DNA of 64,000 nucleotides from CAVRUD01 sp963724285 (GCA_963724285.1 CAVRUD010000019.1:62001-126000); one strand, 5' to 3'; counted from the first letter of the stretch, positions 55,011 to 63,390 are shown. The notes: generated from the sequence alone by a model not told the origin. Made by a program: numbers and translations.

Positions 55011-55044
55011 CGGCGGCCCAGCGGGACATCCCGCTGGGCCGCCG
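55011..55044 (-). terminator. 16-bp hairpin after the VKOR gene
   Basis: CGGCGGCCCAGCGGGA and TCCCGCTGGGCCGCCG pair perfectly with a two-base loop, 40 nt beyond the VKOR stop and upstream of the tandem repeat motif. No T-run follows, so it is only terminator-like. Confidence 0.5.
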
Positions 55045-55084
55045 TGACGACCATCTTTCCTTGGTGAGCTCCCCCGGCGCTCTC

Positions 55085-55586
55085 CTAGGGGGCCTCCCCG
55101 AGCCGCGCCTTGCCCGGCGACGTATGGAACATCTCGTCATCACGCTGTACCCCCGCCCAGGCCCAGACCCCTGCCCCTTCGGCGGCCAGCAGGATGACCG
55201 TCAGGACGGCCGATGCGACGCACCACTGGCACACCGCGTCGATGACGACCAATTCGAGGACCGTCAGGTAGGCCGCAACGACCGCGCCGGCCAGGGCAAT
55301 CGCGAACGCGGCAAGGGTCGCGGGACCGTGCCACCGCGGCCGCCGCCACCGGACAACGCCCAGGGCCAGGACCGTCAGGTACATCCCCAGCCCAAGGATG
55401 GCGACCGGGATGCCCGCCACGTCGGCGTAGTCGCTCTCCTGGACGGTGCGGCAGTCCCCGACCGTGCAGACGAGCGCTCGCGTGATCGTAGTGCGTTCGG
55501 GTGAGGTACCCGGCGACGCCGATGCCGGCCACGGCAGCCAGAGCCGAGACGGATCGCCACCCGACTCTCCTAAGAATCTGGGTCAT
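55085..55586 (-). CDS. VKOR-family disulfide-generating protein (one frameshift)
   Basis: The first frame gives TQILRRVGWRSVSALAAVAG and GIGVAGYLTRTHY; after a one-base shift at about 55468-55483 the sequence continues ALVCTVGDCRTVQESDYADV, then AGIPVAILGLGMYLTVLALG and VIDAVCQWCVASAVLTVILL. The C-x4-C loop pair and the CQWC catalytic pair identify vitamin K epoxide reductase homologues, which reoxidise DsbA-like proteins with quinone. Start ATG overlaps the stop of NirK-like gene 2 (ATGA). Together with the DsbA-like gene at 56909 it would drive disulfide formation in exported proteins. Confidence 0.8.
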
Positions 55587-56716
55587 GTCGCTTGGAGGAG
55601 GGCGATCGCCCCGTGCGCGGCGTGGCCGAAGGCGTGATTGACCGCCACGTAGGTGCCAGGCTCCTCGACCGTGAATTCGACGCACGCGCCGTCACCGGGG
55701 CCGATGGTCACGGACTGCAGGCCAAAAAGCTGGTTCTTCGGATTGCCGTTGACGCATACCCGATCGAAGATTGCGCCGACGACGTGGAAGCTCGACCAGA
55801 CGTTCGGCCCGGCGTTGATGACGAAGATCCGCACCATCTCCCCGACCCGGATCGGGATCGGGTTCTCGACGTACTGGTTGGCGTAGCCGTTGAACGAGAC
55901 GTAGTCCATCTGGCCGTGCCCGAGCATCTTCACGTAGTCGGGCAGCTTCACCGGGTTCTCGTCTTCCCGCAGGTAGAAGTCGCTCTGCACGAAGACGAGC
56001 TCCCTCGCCGGTGGCCACCCCTCTTTCGGGTCGATGATCATCGCCCCGTACATCCCGGCGGCGATGTGCATCAGGACCGGCGCCGTCCCGCAGTGATAGA
56101 GGTAAGCCCCGGGCACCTTGGCGACGAAGCTCCAGGAGAACTCCCCACCGGGATCGACGTTCACGTAACTGCGATCTGGCGCGGTCTTGGCGGCGTGGGT
56201 ATCAACGGAATGGGCCATCGCCCCTTCGTTCCGGACCGTCAGGTTGATGGTGTCGCCCTCCACGGCGCGCACCACCCGGCCGGGGATCGACCCGTCGAAG
56301 GTCCACCCCGCGTACGCCACGTCCTTGGCGATGTAGAGGGTCGCATCCTTCGCCGTGATCGTCACGTCTTTCGTGCCGGCTTGCACGGCAGGGAGTGCCG
56401 GGTCGTAGAGCGTGAACGGCTGCACTTCCGCCCCCGGGGCCGGGGTCTCCGCACCCGTGCTCCCCTCGGTAGACGCGTCGGACCCGACATACCCAGGGTC
56501 GTGCGTGGAGCCGTGCCCCTCAGGAGTTGGGGTCTGCTCCTGCGCGAACGCCCGCCCGGCGCCATACCGAGCCGCAAGAGGCGCGGCCAGTCCCAGGCCG
56601 ACGCCAAGCTTGAGGAACCCGCGCCGGTCAGCCCAAGGATCCTCCCTCACACCGGCTCGAAGATCAGGAGTCACTGCGTTGTCGCCGCGATCGGACGAAG
56701 AGTCACGAGATGTCAT
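55583..56716 (-). CDS. Copper nitrite reductase-like protein 2 (NirK family)
   Basis: 377 residues with a Tat signal (RRGFLK at 31-36) and a proline/threonine-rich linker (60-97). Copper ligands by homology: type 1 H169, C209, H217, M222; type 2 H174, H208, H361. Catalytic D172 (VDTH) and H311 (SSFHVVG) are present. The linker is longer than in paralogue 1 and the type 1 region reads YHCGTAPVLMHIAAGMYG. It overlaps the VKOR gene by four bases, so the redox protein may serve this exported copper enzyme. Confidence 0.85.
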   Translation of the reverse strand: MTSRDSSSDRGDNAVTPDLRAGVREDPWADRRGFLKLGVGLGLAAPLAARYGAGRAFAQEQTPTPEGHGSTHDPGYVGSDASTEGSTGAETPAPGAEVQPFTLYDPALPAVQAGTKDVTITAKDATLYIAKDVAYAGWTFDGSIPGRVVRAVEGDTINLTVRNEGAMAHSVDTHAAKTAPDRSYVNVDPGGEFSWSFVAKVPGAYLYHCGTAPVLMHIAAGMYGAMIIDPKEGWPPARELVFVQSDFYLREDENPVKLPDYVKMLGHGQMDYVSFNGYANQYVENPIPIRVGEMVRIFVINAGPNVWSSFHVVGAIFDRVCVNGNPKNQLFGLQSVTIGPGDGACVEFTVEEPGTYVAVNHAFGHAAHGAIALLQAT

Positions 56717-56908
56717 GCCGTATCTCCCTTGAGGCGTGCCATCGACACCGATGGCCAGACTATCTCGCCGGACCGTCCTAGCATGCTAGAACGCAATGGC
56801 GAGCCCAATTCCCGCACGATCAGGACCGCGACCACGCCGCGGCGGCTCTCAGTGTTGGTCCGCCAAACCGGAGACGGAGCGTCACCCGATGCGGCAACGC
56901 CTTCTTCA

Positions 56909-57670
56909 TCACGCGCCTTCGAGCGCGGCCAGCTCGGCGTCGATGGCCGCGGAAAGGCCATCGTAGCCCGCGTACTCGATGACCCGGCCGTTGACGGTGA
57001 AGCTCGGCGTTCCCGGCAACCCCAGCCCGCGCGCCTCTTCGTTCATCGCGGCCACGGTGCGCCTGGTGGCGTCGTCGTCCAGCGCCTCCCGGAACAACGT
57101 CATGTCCAGGCCGAGCGCCTCGGCCATCGCAGTAAGACGCTCCTCCGTGAACGCCCCTTCGTTCTCGCCATGTTGGTTCGCGTAGAGCGTGGCATGGAAG
57201 GCCCAGAACGCGCCCTGTTCGGCGGCGGCCTCGGCGGCCGCGGCCGCGTCGTCGGATTCGCTTCCACCGGCGCGGTCGTCCAGGAACGCGTAGTCACGGA
57301 ACTCGAAGCGCACCAACCCGGTCGCTACGTAGTCGGCGACCAGGCGCGGCTCGATGTCGCGCGCGAACTGCGCGCAGCCAGGACACTGGTAATCGCCATA
57401 CTCAACCACCGTAATCGGCGCATTTGGGTCGCCGAGCACGCGGCCCTCGGCCGGGACATCGGGGTACGGCTGCGCCGCGGCGGCGACCGCAGGCAGTTCG
57501 TCCCCCGTGCTTTTCGGCAAGTTGAGCAGGATCAGAATGAGCGCCAGGACGGCGGCGGTGGCCACCGACCCGGCAAGGAAGAGCCTGCGTCGCTTTGCTT
57601 CACGCTCGGCCGCGATGCGCATGGCGGATCTATGCGTATGTCGCGTCGCCGTTCGAGCCCGAGTTGCCAT
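56909..57670 (-). CDS. Membrane-anchored DsbA-like thioredoxin-fold protein
   Basis: 253 residues. A single membrane anchor (LFLAGSVATAAVLALILILL) follows a basic N-terminus. The periplasmic-side domain has the strand ITVVEYGDYQCPGCAQFARD with the CPGC active site, the DsbA helical insertion with FWAFHATLYANQHGE, and the cis-proline loop GLPGTPSFTVNGRVIEYAGY. These proteins oxidise thiols of exported substrates. The start at 57670 follows AAGGA about ten bases upstream. The VKOR homologue encoded two genes downstream is the natural re-oxidant. Confidence 0.9.
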   Translation of the reverse strand: MATRARTATRHTHRSAMRIAAEREAKRRRLFLAGSVATAAVLALILILLNLPKSTGDELPAVAAAAQPYPDVPAEGRVLGDPNAPITVVEYGDYQCPGCAQFARDIEPRLVADYVATGLVRFEFRDYAFLDDRAGGSESDDAAAAAEAAAEQGAFWAFHATLYANQHGENEGAFTEERLTAMAEALGLDMTLFREALDDDATRRTVAAMNEEARGLGLPGTPSFTVNGRVIEYAGYDGLSAAIDAELAALEGA

Positions 57671-57901
57671 TGGTATGATCCTTCCACGAACGAATTGGGC
57701 AAACGGCGAATGGGTCACCACCACGGGGACCTATTCGCCTTTGCTCACAGCGGTACGTGACCGGACGTCCGTCGGACCCGGCTGGGCGATAGATGACCGG
57801 GCCGGGTTGACGCTTGGATCTCCCGATCCCGGCGCGAGGCTGCATGCGTTAGGGCAGCTAAGAGCGTCTATCAACACCGCTCGCTCGGCCGCGAGGCCCT
57901 G

Positions 57902-57962
57902 GATTGAAACCCCGGACTGAGCACGACAGCGCCCGCCCAGTCGGTTTTGATAGGTGCACTAA
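57902..57962 (-). repeat. Dispersed repeat, copy B
   Basis: GACTGAGCACGACAGC at its core equals the complement of a block at 23324-23352, and the end GGTTTTGATAGGTGCACTAA resembles the end of the copy at 63681-63747. It lies immediately before the Usp stop codon and has no coding role. Confidence 0.55.
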
Positions 57963-58474
57963 GTAGCGACGGTCATCTCGCCAACCCGGGCGGATTCCTC
58001 GCTCCCAACCGCAGTCTCGGCTTTCTCAGCCGGCAACGTCCGGATCAGCATGACCGGCCCCGGCGCGTGCCGCGCGACGGACTCGGCAACGCTTCCCAGG
58101 AACCAGCGGGGTAGGCCGCCGCGCGCGTGGGTCGACATGACGACCAGATCGTCCTCCGTGATCGACGCCACGATTTCGTCTGGCGCGCTGCCGTGCCGCA
58201 CTTCCGCGAACGCCTGCACGCCTTGGTCCTTCAGCCGCTGCCTGGTCCGCTCAAGGGAGTCCAACGCCGCCTGCTGCTCCTCATCGAGCGCACGATCAAG
58301 CGCCCAAGGGGAGAGGCCCCATACGAGCGACCCTCCACCGTCGATCCTTCCCAGGTCGATCACGCGGACGAGGTGGATAGGGACAGTGGCAACGCGCGCG
58401 AGCTCCGTCGCCCACTCCAGCGCCCGTTCCGCCAGCTCAGAACCATCGAGCGGGACCACGATCCGGTGAAACAT
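57959..58474 (-). CDS. Universal stress protein
   Basis: 171 residues: FHRIVVPLDGSELAERALEW at the start, then STHARGGLPRWFLGSVAESV and APGPVMLIRT. The nucleotide loop has alanine in place of the first glycine (HARGGLPRWFLGS), so ATP binding may be weakened. A tail (EKAETAVGSEESARVGEMTV) extends the fold. It follows the multicopper oxidase gene on the same strand (82-nt gap). Confidence 0.9.
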   Translation of the reverse strand: MFHRIVVPLDGSELAERALEWATELARVATVPIHLVRVIDLGRIDGGGSLVWGLSPWALDRALDEEQQAALDSLERTRQRLKDQGVQAFAEVRHGSAPDEIVASITEDDLVVMSTHARGGLPRWFLGSVAESVARHAPGPVMLIRTLPAEKAETAVGSEESARVGEMTVAT

Positions 58475-58556
58475 CTCGAACTCCGTTCCAAGGGCGGGGG
58501 AGGTGGAATGTCCTTCCTCCTCCCGCGCGTCCTGCGCGTGTCGATGGCCTGCGCGC

Positions 58557-59657
58557 CTACTCCTCGACGATGAAGGCGGTCACCATCCCGAACATGCCGT
58601 GCTCGCTCTCGGCGTGGGTGAGGATGTGGCAGTGGAAGGCCCAGGTTCCGGGTTCCGTCGCTTCCACGATCGTCTCGAACCGCTGGCCGGGGGCGATGTT
58701 GAGCGTGTCGCAGGTGTAGAACTGGGGCAGGAGGTAACCGTCCTGGGCGACGACCTGCATCGGCATCCCGTGCAGGTGCATCGGGTGGATCATCATGCCC
58801 TCGTTCATGTAGCGGATCAGGACGCGCTCGCCCCGCTTCGCGACCAGGGGCTGGGTGGCGGGGAAGCTCTTGCCGTTGAGGCTGAACCCGCCGATCGGGC
58901 CGTCGTTGAGCACGATCGTGTACTCGCGGTCGAAGGCCGGGCGGGTCGCCGGGTCCTTCGGCTCGACGATGAACGAGCCCAGGAGGCCCTTCACCACCTG
59001 CTCCGCGCTGTTGTAGTGGGCGTGGTACATGTGGGTGCCGGCGTTGCCATCTCGAATCTGGAACTCATAGGTGAAGGTCTCGCCCGGCTTGATCGGCGGC
59101 TGCGTGATACCCGGCACGCCGTCCATGGCGTTCGGGACCATCAACCCGTGCCAGTGGACCGCCGTGCTCTGGGGCAACTCGTTGTGCACCAGGACTCGAA
59201 TCTTGTCGCCCTCGGTGACGCGGATCTCGGGGCCGGGGACGGCGCCGTTGTAGGTCCAGGCCTCCACGTACTGCCCGGTCGCGTACTCCCACTGAGTGAG
59301 CTGGCAGGTCAGCTCGAAGACCTTGACGTCGCCGTCCATGACGAAGTCCAGCGGCTGGCCGCCGAGGCCCTGCGTTGCCGCCGGGAACGCCTTGACACTC
59401 GCGTCGTGCATGGCGTCCATCTCATCGACGGTCATGTCTTGCGTCGCATTGGTCGCGGCGTTGGTCGTCTGGGCGGTCGTTTGGCCGTGGCCGGCGTGGG
59501 CGTCCGTCGCGACGACGGCTTGCGGCGGCGATTCGATGACTGCTGCCTGGCTCACGCGCTCCGGCGCCAGCGCCGTCCCGATTGCACCGGCGCCGACCAG
59601 CCCAATTACACCGACGAATCCTCGCCGATTGATCGCAGTAGCTTCACCCGTCTTCAT
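58557..59657 (-). CDS. Two-domain multicopper oxidase
   Basis: 366 residues. Export signal INRRGFVGVIGLVGAGAIGT (RR at 11-12). Copper motifs in order: HWHG (168-171), YHAH (211-214), HPMHLHG (291-297) and HCHILTH (342-348), followed by M at about 355. The motifs match the four consensus sequences of laccase-like oxidases; the protein is short, so it is probably a small laccase that assembles as a trimer. Substrate unknown: phenols, metals or nitrite-linked copper stress are all possible. A 19-nt tandem repeat motif lies 109 bp upstream. Confidence 0.9.
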   Translation of the reverse strand: MKTGEATAINRRGFVGVIGLVGAGAIGTALAPERVSQAAVIESPPQAVVATDAHAGHGQTTAQTTNAATNATQDMTVDEMDAMHDASVKAFPAATQGLGGQPLDFVMDGDVKVFELTCQLTQWEYATGQYVEAWTYNGAVPGPEIRVTEGDKIRVLVHNELPQSTAVHWHGLMVPNAMDGVPGITQPPIKPGETFTYEFQIRDGNAGTHMYHAHYNSAEQVVKGLLGSFIVEPKDPATRPAFDREYTIVLNDGPIGGFSLNGKSFPATQPLVAKRGERVLIRYMNEGMMIHPMHLHGMPMQVVAQDGYLLPQFYTCDTLNIAPGQRFETIVEATEPGTWAFHCHILTHAESEHGMFGMVTAFIVEE

Positions 59658-59983
59658 CGTCCTTGGCTCCTCATGAGCACCGACGGACCCCACTCGAGGC
59701 CCGAAATCGTCTGGGACCATGGTGCAGGTGAGGCCGCTACAACTCCGCCCCGGCCGTGCCTCAGGCCGTTACAACTTCGTGACAACTCGCACAAATTCAC
59801 GGTTATCGGTGGAGTGCTTGGGGATCAGCTGTCTGCCCGAAGCAGAAATCGACACGTCTTTGCAACGCCCCGATCGCTGGAGTTCATGCCTCTGCAACCG
59901 GCCCGGCCATACGATTCGGGCATCGCGGCCAGCACCGCCAGATCTGGCTGCTGGAACGGTCTCGTGGAAGGCACGGATGGACC
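59658..59983. other. Divergent intergenic region with a tandem repeat motif
   Basis: 326 bp between the multicopper oxidase (minus) and the nitroreductase remnant (plus). Apart from the motif at 59766-59784, no structure is evident. Confidence 0.5.
59766..59784 (-). promoter_or_regulatory. 19-nt tandem direct repeat upstream of the multicopper oxidase
   Basis: On the minus strand: TGTCACGA-AGT-TGTAACGG. The first octamer equals that of 54963-54981; the second is two to three bases different. Distance to the start codon is 109 bp. Confidence 0.5.
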
Positions 59984-60200
59984 ATGGCCACAGAAGCACG
60001 TCGCGGCGCCACGGCGACCCGATACGATGACGCAACCGACGGTGACGCCATCCTCCGGAGCGCGCTCGACTACGCGGTGATGGCTCCCTGCCGGGCGGCC
60101 ACAGATGGTCCTGCGGATGGGATACCCGATGCAGGCGGGAGAGACGCCTCGCCGCCCGCTGGCAGATGTCGTGATCGAGGATCAGGGGATCCGGGCATGA
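59984..60200 (+). pseudogene. Nitroreductase-family remnant with a large internal deletion
   Basis: The first frame (from 59984) gives DATDGDAILRSALDYAVMAP, which is the N-terminal helix of Acg/nitroreductase-type FMN proteins. It is followed almost at once, in a different frame, by RPQMVLRMGYPMQAGETPRR and PLADVV, the family C-terminus, up to a stop at 60198-60200. About 200 or more central residues are missing. The stop overlaps the start of the PPOX gene (ATGA), which suggests that the intact gene once formed an operon with it. Confidence 0.6.
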
Positions 60201-60613
60201 TTGGAACGCTTACTCCGGACGAGATCGACAGGGTCTTGCGCACGCAACAGATCGGGCGGCTCGCCTGCACGGTCGACGACCGCCCGTACATCCTGCCAAT
60301 CAACTACGCCTACGACGGGACTTTCATCTACGCTTTCAGTGGCGCCGGCCACAAGATCGACGTGATGCGCCGCCAGCCAAACGTCTGCTTTCTGGTCGAC
60401 GAGATCGCCGGACCGTCCACCTGGAAGAGCGTCGTCGCCAACGGCCAGTACGAGGAGATGGTCGCCGACAGGGACCGTCAGGCGGCCCTGGCATGGCTCG
60501 CCCCCAAGGGATCGGGCCCGGTATCCCGCAGCCTGAGCGACGGCAGCCGCGTCGTCGTCTTCCGCATCCGACCGCGGGAGATCTCGGGCCGCTTTGAGCG
60601 GCAGGACGCCTGA
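60197..60613 (+). CDS. PPOX-fold flavin/F420-binding protein
   Basis: 138 residues. The split-barrel pattern of pyridoxamine 5'-phosphate oxidase-like proteins is clear: MIGTLTPDEIDRVLRTQQIG, RLACTVDDRPYILPINYAYD, FIYAFSGAGHKIDVMRRQPN and VCFLVDEIAGPSTWKSVVAN. Family members bind FMN or deazaflavin F420 and reduce small substrates. The start overlaps the nitroreductase remnant stop by the ATGA pattern. Confidence 0.85.
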   Translation: MIGTLTPDEIDRVLRTQQIGRLACTVDDRPYILPINYAYDGTFIYAFSGAGHKIDVMRRQPNVCFLVDEIAGPSTWKSVVANGQYEEMVADRDRQAALAWLAPKGSGPVSRSLSDGSRVVVFRIRPREISGRFERQDA

Positions 60614-60836
60614 ACGTTTCCTGTTAAGGATCGGTCTCCAAGCGGTGTCCGACGCCCTGTTCAGTCGTGATGTGGCGGGGTAACGCTGGGCCGTCCCCAG
60701 TTTTGCGCTGGACGTGCGGCAGGAGCGAATCTCAGGGATTCACTCACGGTGTTTTGGGGTGCGGTAGCATCCTCGGTACGTTCTCCCGCCCCGTATTGGG
60801 GATTCCACGGGCGGAGACGGGGATCAGGAGGGACAG

Positions 60837-61268
60837 ATGGCGACCACCAACGAATCCTGCGGGGGCGATCCGCCGTGTTGGGCGCACCTCTTTGAGGAGC
60901 CCGATGCTGAGGAAGCGGAGCCGGAGGAAGGCGAGGCAGTGGATCTGGCGGCCATCGCCCGGTCGGTCGCCGGGCGGGGACCCGCCTGGACGCTACGGAG
61001 CGACGACCTCGATATCAACCTGCTCGTCTTCAGCACCGGCGAAGGGGTGGACGAACATCTCAACGACGAGCTCGACGTCCTGCTTGTCGGCATCGCCGGG
61101 GCGGGTGTAGTGACGATCGATGGGCAGCCTCATCTTCTGGCGGCGGGGCAGGCGGTCATGGTGCCAAAAGGTGCGCGTCGGGGAATCCGAGCCTATGCCG
61201 AACGGTTCGCCTACCTCACCTGCCACCGCCGGCGTGCCGGCCTGTGGCCGACCAGAGGGACCGCCTAG
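60837..61268 (+). CDS. Cupin-fold protein
   Basis: 143 residues. After an acidic N-terminus (EEPDAEEAEPEEGEAVDL) the cupin barrel runs INLLVFSTGEGVDEHLNDEL, DVLLVGIAGAGVVTIDGQPH and LLAAGQAVMVPKGARRGIRA. Only part of the metal-ligand set is kept: the first motif has G-E-G-V-D-E-H with a single histidine, so metal binding is uncertain. The gene ends four bases inside the convergent NhaA gene end. Confidence 0.75.
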   Translation: MATTNESCGGDPPCWAHLFEEPDAEEAEPEEGEAVDLAAIARSVAGRGPAWTLRSDDLDINLLVFSTGEGVDEHLNDELDVLLVGIAGAGVVTIDGQPHLLAAGQAVMVPKGARRGIRAYAERFAYLTCHRRRAGLWPTRGTA

Positions 61269-62947
61269 CCGCCCGGACCGGCCGCCGGAGCGCTGCCATC
61301 TGAGGCGTCCGCCTCGTTCTCCGGCGGGAGGATCCGCATCAGGAGCAGGTATCCCAACACCCCGGCGACAACCGACCCGAGCATGACACCGATCCGGGCA
61401 AAATGCGCGGCGGGATCGTCCCCAAAGGCGAGCTCGGCGATGAACAGGGACATGGTGAAGCCGATCCCGCCCAGGAAGGCGACGCCCACGATGTGCGCGA
61501 AGGTGACCCCTTCGAGCTGCGGCGAAAGCCCGCTGCGCACGGCGATCCAGGCGAACAGCGTGATGCCTATCGGTTTGCCGATCACTAATCCCGCCACCAC
61601 GCCCCACATCACCGGGCTGCGGAGGGCGTCACCCAATCCGCTCGTCAGCGGGATCCCGGCGTTGGCGAAGGCAAACAGCGGCAGCACCACGATCGAGACC
61701 CATGGGTTGAGCCCGTGCTCGAGGTGAGTCATCGGCGTCTCGGCTTCTTCACATAGCCGTTCCAGCCGCTGGGTCGCGTGCTGCTGCTCCTCGTTGCTGA
61801 GCATGCTGGCCGACGAGGATGCCGCCCGCGCGAAGTCGTCCAGCAGCGCCCGACCCCGGCGAAGGAAGTCGCTTGGGTTGATCCAGGACCGCGCCGGCAC
61901 GGTCATCGCCACCAGCACCCCCGCCATCGTTCCGTGTACGCCCGACTCGAAGACCGCCAGCCAAACGCCGAGCCCCAGGATGGCGTAGGCCGGCCATCGG
62001 TGGACGCCCGCCCGGTTGGCCACGATAAGTCCCACCATGAGCACGGCCGCAATACCGAGCGCCCCAAAATTGAGCGAGTCCGTGTAGAAGACGGCGATGA
62101 CCAGCACCGCCAGGATGTCGTCGACGATCGCGAACGCGGTCAAGAAGACCAGGAGCAGCGGCGGCACCCTGGCGCCCAGCAGGGTGATGATCCCCAGCGA
62201 GAATGCAGTGTCCGTGCCGATCGGGACGCCCCACCCGAGCGCCCCCTCGCCGCCCACGTTGAACGCCGCGAAGGCGAGCGCCGGGACCACCGCGCCCCCT
62301 ACCGCCGCCGAGATGGGCAGGGCGGCCTGGCGAGGGTGGCTCAGTTCGCCGACCAGGACCTCGCGCTTGATCTCGAGGCCGAGGATGAAGAAGAACAACG
62401 CCATCAGCCCGTCGTTGACCCAGTGCCGCAGTGACGCGGTAATCCCGACCTCCGCCGAGCCGATGGTGACCTCGGCCTCCCAGAACCGCTCATAGGCATC
62501 GGAGAGGCCGGTGTTCGCCATGATCAGGGCGGCCACCGTGCCCAGCAGCAGGAGCCCGATGCCGGAGATGCTCGTCTGGACGAATTCCCGCAGGGGGGCG
62601 ATGGCCAGGGCGAGCGGTTGCTCCTGCGCGGTCCCGGTGATGTTGGCAACGCGGGGCGCGGCCTCGACGAGGTGCTCGGCGCGCTCGGTCCAGGCCCGGC
62701 GCTCCTCCGAATCGCGCCAGCGCTGGGCGCTTCCTTCGCTATCGAACCTGAGCACGACCCGGTAGTTCCGCCCGCTCCGGGCTGGGCGGAAGGCGCGCAC
62801 GCCGGCGAAACCGGGGAAGCGCTCCGCCTCGTCGGTGATCCCCTCCAGGAACGTTTCGAACTCGGCCTCCCGGCCGGGACTGACCTGGAGGGCGACGCTG
62901 ATCGTGACGGGCGAGTCGTCAGGTCCGGCCGAGTCGGCCTCCGCCAT
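61265..62947 (-). CDS. nhaA: NhaA-type Na+/H+ antiporter with N-terminal ABM-like domain
   Basis: 560 residues. Residues about 15-95 are an antibiotic biosynthesis monooxygenase-like ferredoxin fold (TISVALQVSPGREAEFETFL, FRPARSGRNYRVVLRFDSEG). From about 110 on comes a complete NhaA antiporter: WVNDGLMALFFFILGLEIKR, GVPIGTDTAFSLGIITLLGA (first essential Asp), FAIVDDILAVLVIAVFYTDS (the D-D pair) and AFLGGIGFTMSLFIAELAF. Twelve helices overall. Antiporter exchanges two protons for one sodium. The start ATG at 62947 was chosen because the ABM-like domain begins there; the longer frame upstream is arginine-rich noise. Confidence 0.9.
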   Translation of the reverse strand: MAEADSAGPDDSPVTISVALQVSPGREAEFETFLEGITDEAERFPGFAGVRAFRPARSGRNYRVVLRFDSEGSAQRWRDSEERRAWTERAEHLVEAAPRVANITGTAQEQPLALAIAPLREFVQTSISGIGLLLLGTVAALIMANTGLSDAYERFWEAEVTIGSAEVGITASLRHWVNDGLMALFFFILGLEIKREVLVGELSHPRQAALPISAAVGGAVVPALAFAAFNVGGEGALGWGVPIGTDTAFSLGIITLLGARVPPLLLVFLTAFAIVDDILAVLVIAVFYTDSLNFGALGIAAVLMVGLIVANRAGVHRWPAYAILGLGVWLAVFESGVHGTMAGVLVAMTVPARSWINPSDFLRRGRALLDDFARAASSSASMLSNEEQQHATQRLERLCEEAETPMTHLEHGLNPWVSIVVLPLFAFANAGIPLTSGLGDALRSPVMWGVVAGLVIGKPIGITLFAWIAVRSGLSPQLEGVTFAHIVGVAFLGGIGFTMSLFIAELAFGDDPAAHFARIGVMLGSVVAGVLGYLLLMRILPPENEADASDGSAPAAGPGG

Positions 62948-63390
62948 TGGATCCAAGCCTGGCGCCTCCCTCTGCCTACGGGACACTTGGTCCCAGTGCC
63001 GCCCTCCAGGGTTGTGCCACCGGCCAGCGCATCGCTGAGGGGCGCCACCGCGATACGCCCCGCTCGTCGCTCGTCGGTTCACGGCCATCAGAGGAATGTC
63101 GCGAGCCCCGCACACTGCTGAGGTGCACGCCGCTGTCTTGCAGCCGAGCAAGTTCCACGCCACGCTGGCGCCAGTACGACCGGCCCCACGGCCCCGGCGA
63201 TTCAGCCCAACCCCTGTGCACGGTGCTCGGCTGGGGCGACGCCAGCCCGCTCCCGGAAGTCCCAAGCGATGTCCCACATTTAGGCGAACCAGACGCCGCG
63301 TTGATCGAGGATATGGGCGGTGATCGGATCGTCAAGTGGCGACCGGTGGATTGGATACGATCGCTTAATGGGCGTCTATGCGGCCTGCCT
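62948..63390. other. Intergenic region, nothing recognised
   Basis: 443 bp upstream of the antiporter. Reading frames are long on both strands but have arginine/proline composition typical of GC-rich noncoding DNA, and no hairpin, repeat or promoter stands out. Confidence 0.45.

Noticed and set aside
57902..57912. ATTGAAAC, as at the 3' end of many CRISPR repeats
   Set aside because: It occurs once, without repeats at regular spacing, spacers or cas genes; it is part of the dispersed repeat described above.
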